From CAWDMN01 sp963803155 (lineage in GTDB: Bacteria > Acidobacteriota > Terriglobia > Versatilivoradales > Versatilivoraceae), in NCBI GenBank assembly GCA_963803155.1, contig CAWDMN010000049.1:91496-155495 (forward strand): a stretch of DNA of 64,000 nucleotides, in the 5' to 3' direction. The first letter of the stretch is position 1. Each line of letters starts with the position of its first letter. The position numbers were made by a program, and so were the translations under genes. The notes beneath the pieces are model-generated. The model was not told where the DNA came from. It saw nothing but the letters and a program-made list of their open reading frames with translations, and did no database searches. This document shows, piece by piece, positions 61,930-64,000 of this stretch.

Positions 61930-62505
61930 TTAATTTACGGATTCTATCAGGTTCAAACTGCCAAAGATTCTTCGTGACAGTTTTGTGATTTTTTGATGAT
62001 CGATAAATTCAGTGCAAGATCCGTTTACAGAATCGGTATCAGAGCCCTTGAGTTCAAAAACAGACAGATTAGGATCAGCTTGCCCAGAAATTGCTTCAAA
62101 GCGACCATCTTCTCTCTTTTTCAAAAACATAAGATACCTGCTTTTTTTTGTAGGTTCGAAGAAAAGCCAGCCTGGCCCATTGATTTCTCCTTCATTCGGG
62201 TCTAGTCGCTGATAATAGTGGAGCTCTAAACAATTTTTCGGGAAATCCCCTTTGAGAACACATTTGATTTCAAATGTCGCATTTACTCCTCGGGCTAAAC
62301 AAGGCCCTGTTTTACCATCTGATGTCATTTGAGTAAGTCCCGGCAATGGGGATATTTCTTGGGTAACTTGTATTGCCAATGGAACTGCTATTACAACGAT
62401 GTCAGCATGAGTAAAGAGTACTTTGTAAGGCCAAGTGGGAATAAAACGAGCATCGGATTGACTGGACATTAAGAAGAGGATAATTATTGTAAAATAGAAT
62501 CTCAT
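61930..62505 (-). CDS. secreted protein of unknown function
   Basis: A 191-residue exported protein with GGAGGAAAAAGAA before the ATG. The signal peptide is MRFYFTIIILFLMSSQSDA. The mature part is beta-rich, with HADIVVIAVPLAI near the start, three Cys (GPCLARGVNATFEIKCVLKG and NCLELHYY) and WLFFEPTKKSRYLMFLKKRE in the middle. The arrangement resembles small TIMP/NTR-like or OB-fold secreted proteins, but I do not recognise a family. The attC-like site abuts its stop codon, a usual layout for integron cassettes. Confidence 0.78.
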   Translation of the reverse strand: MRFYFTIIILFLMSSQSDARFIPTWPYKVLFTHADIVVIAVPLAIQVTQEISPLPGLTQMTSDGKTGPCLARGVNATFEIKCVLKGDFPKNCLELHYYQRLDPNEGEINGPGWLFFEPTKKSRYLMFLKKREDGRFEAISGQADPNLSVFELKGSDTDSVNGSCTEFIDHQKITKLSRRIFGSLNLIESVN

Positions 62506-62542
62506 TTCTTTTTCCTCCAGTTGATGAAAGACACTTGATGCT

Positions 62543-62589
62543 TGCCAACGAAATGGGTCACCGGATCCGGTGCACTCAAATGGTTAGCG
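62543..62589 (-). repeat. attC-like recombination site of the brnTA cassette
   Basis: On the minus strand the left core (CGCTAAC) overlaps the brnA stop codon and the right end is GTTGGCA. The centre CACCGGATCCGGTG is a perfect palindrome and ATTTGAGTG pairs with ...ACCCATTT allowing one bulge. At 47 bp it is shorter than most attC sites. Confidence 0.6.
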
Positions 62590-62877
62590 ACTGAGAATTG
62601 AGGCCTGATGGGCTTCCATGTATGCTCGCAAGAGGGCATTGATGCGTGTTTGATAGCCGTGCCCTTGAGCTTTAAACCACGTCAAGACATCCCCGTCTAT
62701 ACGCAAAGTCAATTGTCGTTTGCCGGAAACAGGTTTTAAGCCATATCGGACCACCGCCTTGGCAAACTTGGAGGGCGAAATTTCTGGGATATCCGAAAAG
62801 TCAATATCTTGGTCTTTCATTTTCCCTAAGCGTTTGAAGTCAGTGAGCGACTTGTTCAAGGTAACTCTTGGTTTCAT
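62584..62877 (-). CDS. brnA: BrnA antitoxin
   Basis: A 97-residue antitoxin of the BrnA family. The N-terminal part (SLTDFKRLGKMKDQDIDFSD) binds the toxin; the C-terminal ribbon-helix-helix (KRQLTLRIDGDVLTWFKAQG then YQTRINALLRAYMEAHQ) binds the operator. The gene starts inside the end of brnT (38-bp overlap) and uses another frame, so expression is coupled. BrnT/BrnA complexes repress their own promoter. Toxin-antitoxin pairs are typical stabilising cassettes of integron arrays. Confidence 0.94.
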   Translation of the reverse strand: MKPRVTLNKSLTDFKRLGKMKDQDIDFSDIPEISPSKFAKAVVRYGLKPVSGKRQLTLRIDGDVLTWFKAQGHGYQTRINALLRAYMEAHQASILSR

Positions 62878-63115
62878 TTCGTGTTGCCTTCCGAATTGAG
62901 ATTAACCGGATTTTACCGGAACGTTCTGTGTGGGAAACGGCCACCACTTTATCTTTAAGCATTCCGAATGTGATGAAACGGGCCTCACCATAATGAAAAC
63001 GATCATCTTCCAAGGTGGTTGTGATGCTGGCAAAAATCAGGATCGCGTCTCTAAAATCAATGCCATGTTTTCTCAGATTCGTGCGGCGCTTTTTTTCATC
63101 CCACTCGAATTGCAT
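62840..63115 (-). CDS. brnT: BrnT toxin, RelE-like ribonuclease
   Basis: A 91-residue ribonuclease toxin. The family pattern is complete: FEWDEKKRRTNLRKHGIDF at the N terminus, the central DDRFHYGEARFITFGML (usual GxxR active region), VVAVSHTERSGKIRLISIRKAT (with the catalytic Arg region) and a C-terminal helix with ATRNETKSYLEQ. It cuts RNA and stops growth when BrnA is lost. First gene of the pair; an attC-like candidate lies about 57 bp upstream. Confidence 0.95.
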   Translation of the reverse strand: MQFEWDEKKRRTNLRKHGIDFRDAILIFASITTTLEDDRFHYGEARFITFGMLKDKVVAVSHTERSGKIRLISIRKATRNETKSYLEQVAH

Positions 63116-63172
63116 GATAAAAATGTAGCTCCATTATGTAACTACGTCAATAATGCAGTGAAAATCGATGTC

Positions 63173-63303
63173 AGCTAACGACTACGCCTCAGCCGCCACA
63201 GCCAGATTGATTTTCATACCAAGAATGCTTGTGACTTTACCTAATCCCGTGAAAGAAGCCACTGGTCCGTCAGCTGACGGATCGGCTGGAGGCCGCTTGT
63301 GGG
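63173..63303 (-). repeat. candidate attC-like site at the right end of the array
   Basis: On the minus strand the right half ends GTTAGCT after CGGCTGAGGCG, which pairs with GGCCTCCAGCCG near 63290 leaving one extra base. The centre has a perfect TCCGTCAGCTGACGGA palindrome. The left core is degenerate (CCCACAAG), so this site is less sure than the others. Confidence 0.4.
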
Positions 63304-63683
63304 CGCCCAGTTTCCCGGATGGGACGGGCATTACAGCCTTCGACCAGAATTCTTAAATTTTAAAGTTAGTCACTATGCCACCTGCGCTAATTTAATGCCC
63401 GCGGAAACCCACGCCAGCAGTGATGTATCACCAATTTAAAAATATTCACATATTCAGGACAGGCACTCTTGGACAGGCAGTAGGCCGTCAGACGGGTGAC
63501 GAAGGTCACTCATACTTCTCCCGCTTTTCGGATTTTGGATTCCCGCGTTTGCCTCGGCTTGCCAATCATAGTGTGCCAGTTATACTAAGAAATGACCTGG
63601 TACTTCGGACAAAATGAATCTGATCGGCAGGGGCCGGTTGAATCGATGTCAAAACAAAAAGCAATCCAACCTGCTCCCCGGCT
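63304..63683. other. gene-free stretch
   Basis: No supportable gene, no integrase remnant and no attI-like site seen. The 65-codon frame at 63420-63617 lacks a ribosome-binding site and any recognisable motif. Confidence 0.45.
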
Positions 63684-63841
63684 CTTAGAGGGTGTTTAAA
63701 AAGATTTTATTTCCCGGGAACCGGTAGGGACGGCTCGCCGAGCCGTCCGCCCATGTTTGCCTAGAGGGTATTCCATAGACGGCTCTTTCGGCGAAAGAGC
63801 CCTACCTTTAAGCTAAGGATACTTTTTAAACACACTCTTAG
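63684..63841. mobile_element. MITE-like element with terminal inverted repeats
   Basis: 158 bp bounded by CTTAGAGGGTGTTTAAAAAG (63684-63703) and the inverted CTTTTTAAACACACTCTTAG (63822-63841), which differ at only two positions. Two perfect internal hairpins are at 63728-63748 (arms GGACGGCTCG/CGAGCCGTCC) and 63781-63801 (arms GGCTCTTTCG/CGAAAGAGCC). No coding capacity, so any movement would depend on a transposase elsewhere. Confidence 0.75.
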
Positions 63842-64000
63842 GGGCAGAATTGGGGGCAGGTCAATGTAGTTGGAAAAATGCGGCGATCCGTTTTGCCCTG
63901 GAGCTATGCCTTCGAGCGATGGGCAGGAGAACATATTAAGGTGTGCAAAATAGTCCGGAGCCCAAGATAAAAAAGCCTTCTCCCCGCATCTTTCCGCGGG

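Noticed and set aside
63420..63617. Possible gene or integrase remnant right of the array
   Set aside because: No ribosome site, no tyrosine-recombinase motifs and no IntI-specific patch in any frame.
1..64000. Dedicated defence island or phage region
   Set aside because: Apart from brnTA no restriction, abortive-infection, CRISPR or phage structural genes were recognised.

Overview
The window looks like a chromosomal segment of an uncultured Acidobacteriota bacterium. This is inferred from gene content, not from a marker search. Supporting features are an Oar-like TonB-dependent receptor with an N-terminal carboxypeptidase-regulatory domain, a membrane-anchored DNA-binding-type regulator beside it, many secreted TPR, glycosidase and Tat-exported sugar-metabolism proteins, a stand-alone hslVU pair and a trpB2-type tryptophan synthase beta chain. 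No rRNA, tRNA, CRISPR array, prophage or transposase gene was recognised.

Layout. 0-8 kb: a Tat-exported Gfo/Idh/MocA oxidoreductase, a MerR regulator preceded by a small protein that copies its C-terminal domain, an ICMT-like methyltransferase, two paralogous secreted TPR proteins and a SAM methyltransferase. 8-14 kb: the TonB-dependent receptor and a membrane-bound regulator. 14-21.7 kb: a CoA-transferase/alanine dehydrogenase pair, a metallophosphoesterase, a YjbQ protein, a secreted glycosidase-like protein and a cysteine synthase homologue. 21.8-27.4 kb: a Crp/Fnr regulator divergent from an iron-sulfur protein with a perfect FNR-type box between them, a MinD/ParA ATPase, a lipoprotein and a DsbA-VKOR disulfide-forming pair. 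27.5-37.6 kb: sugar isomerase, 5'-nucleotidase, hslVU, lipoproteins, a split or frameshifted secreted protein and a membrane protein/winged-helix pair. 37.6-50 kb: GH78-like rhamnosidase, sugar isomerase, purA, thioredoxin, glgA, rsmA, a flippase-like protein and a GH9 cellulase. 50-55 kb: glpF-glpK-glpD. 55-59 kb: trpB2 and a DUF4091 protein.

59.3-63.3 kb differs from the rest. Small unrelated genes (HAD phosphatase, ankyrin protein, two small membrane-protein genes each with one frameshift, a secreted orphan protein and a BrnT/BrnA toxin-antitoxin pair) all lie on the minus strand. Between most of them are short imperfect palindromes with the layout of integron attC sites. I read this as an integron cassette array without an integrase in the window (CALIN-type, or the tail of an integron whose integrase lies beyond 64 kb).

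The intergenic space is unusually rich in dispersed palindromic repeats. At least seven families are present in two to four copies each. They include a 212-bp inverted pair 43 kb apart, a hairpin family with compensatory base changes, a family that sits directly upstream of both sugar isomerase genes, a triple tandem element between glpF and glpK, a two-array heptamer repeat and a MITE-like element at the right end.

The metabolic theme is a heterotrophic polysaccharide degrader (GH9, GH78, DUF4091, sugar oxidoreductase and isomerases, TonB uptake, glycogen synthesis, glycerol use). An FNR-type control site suggests response to low oxygen or nitrosative stress.
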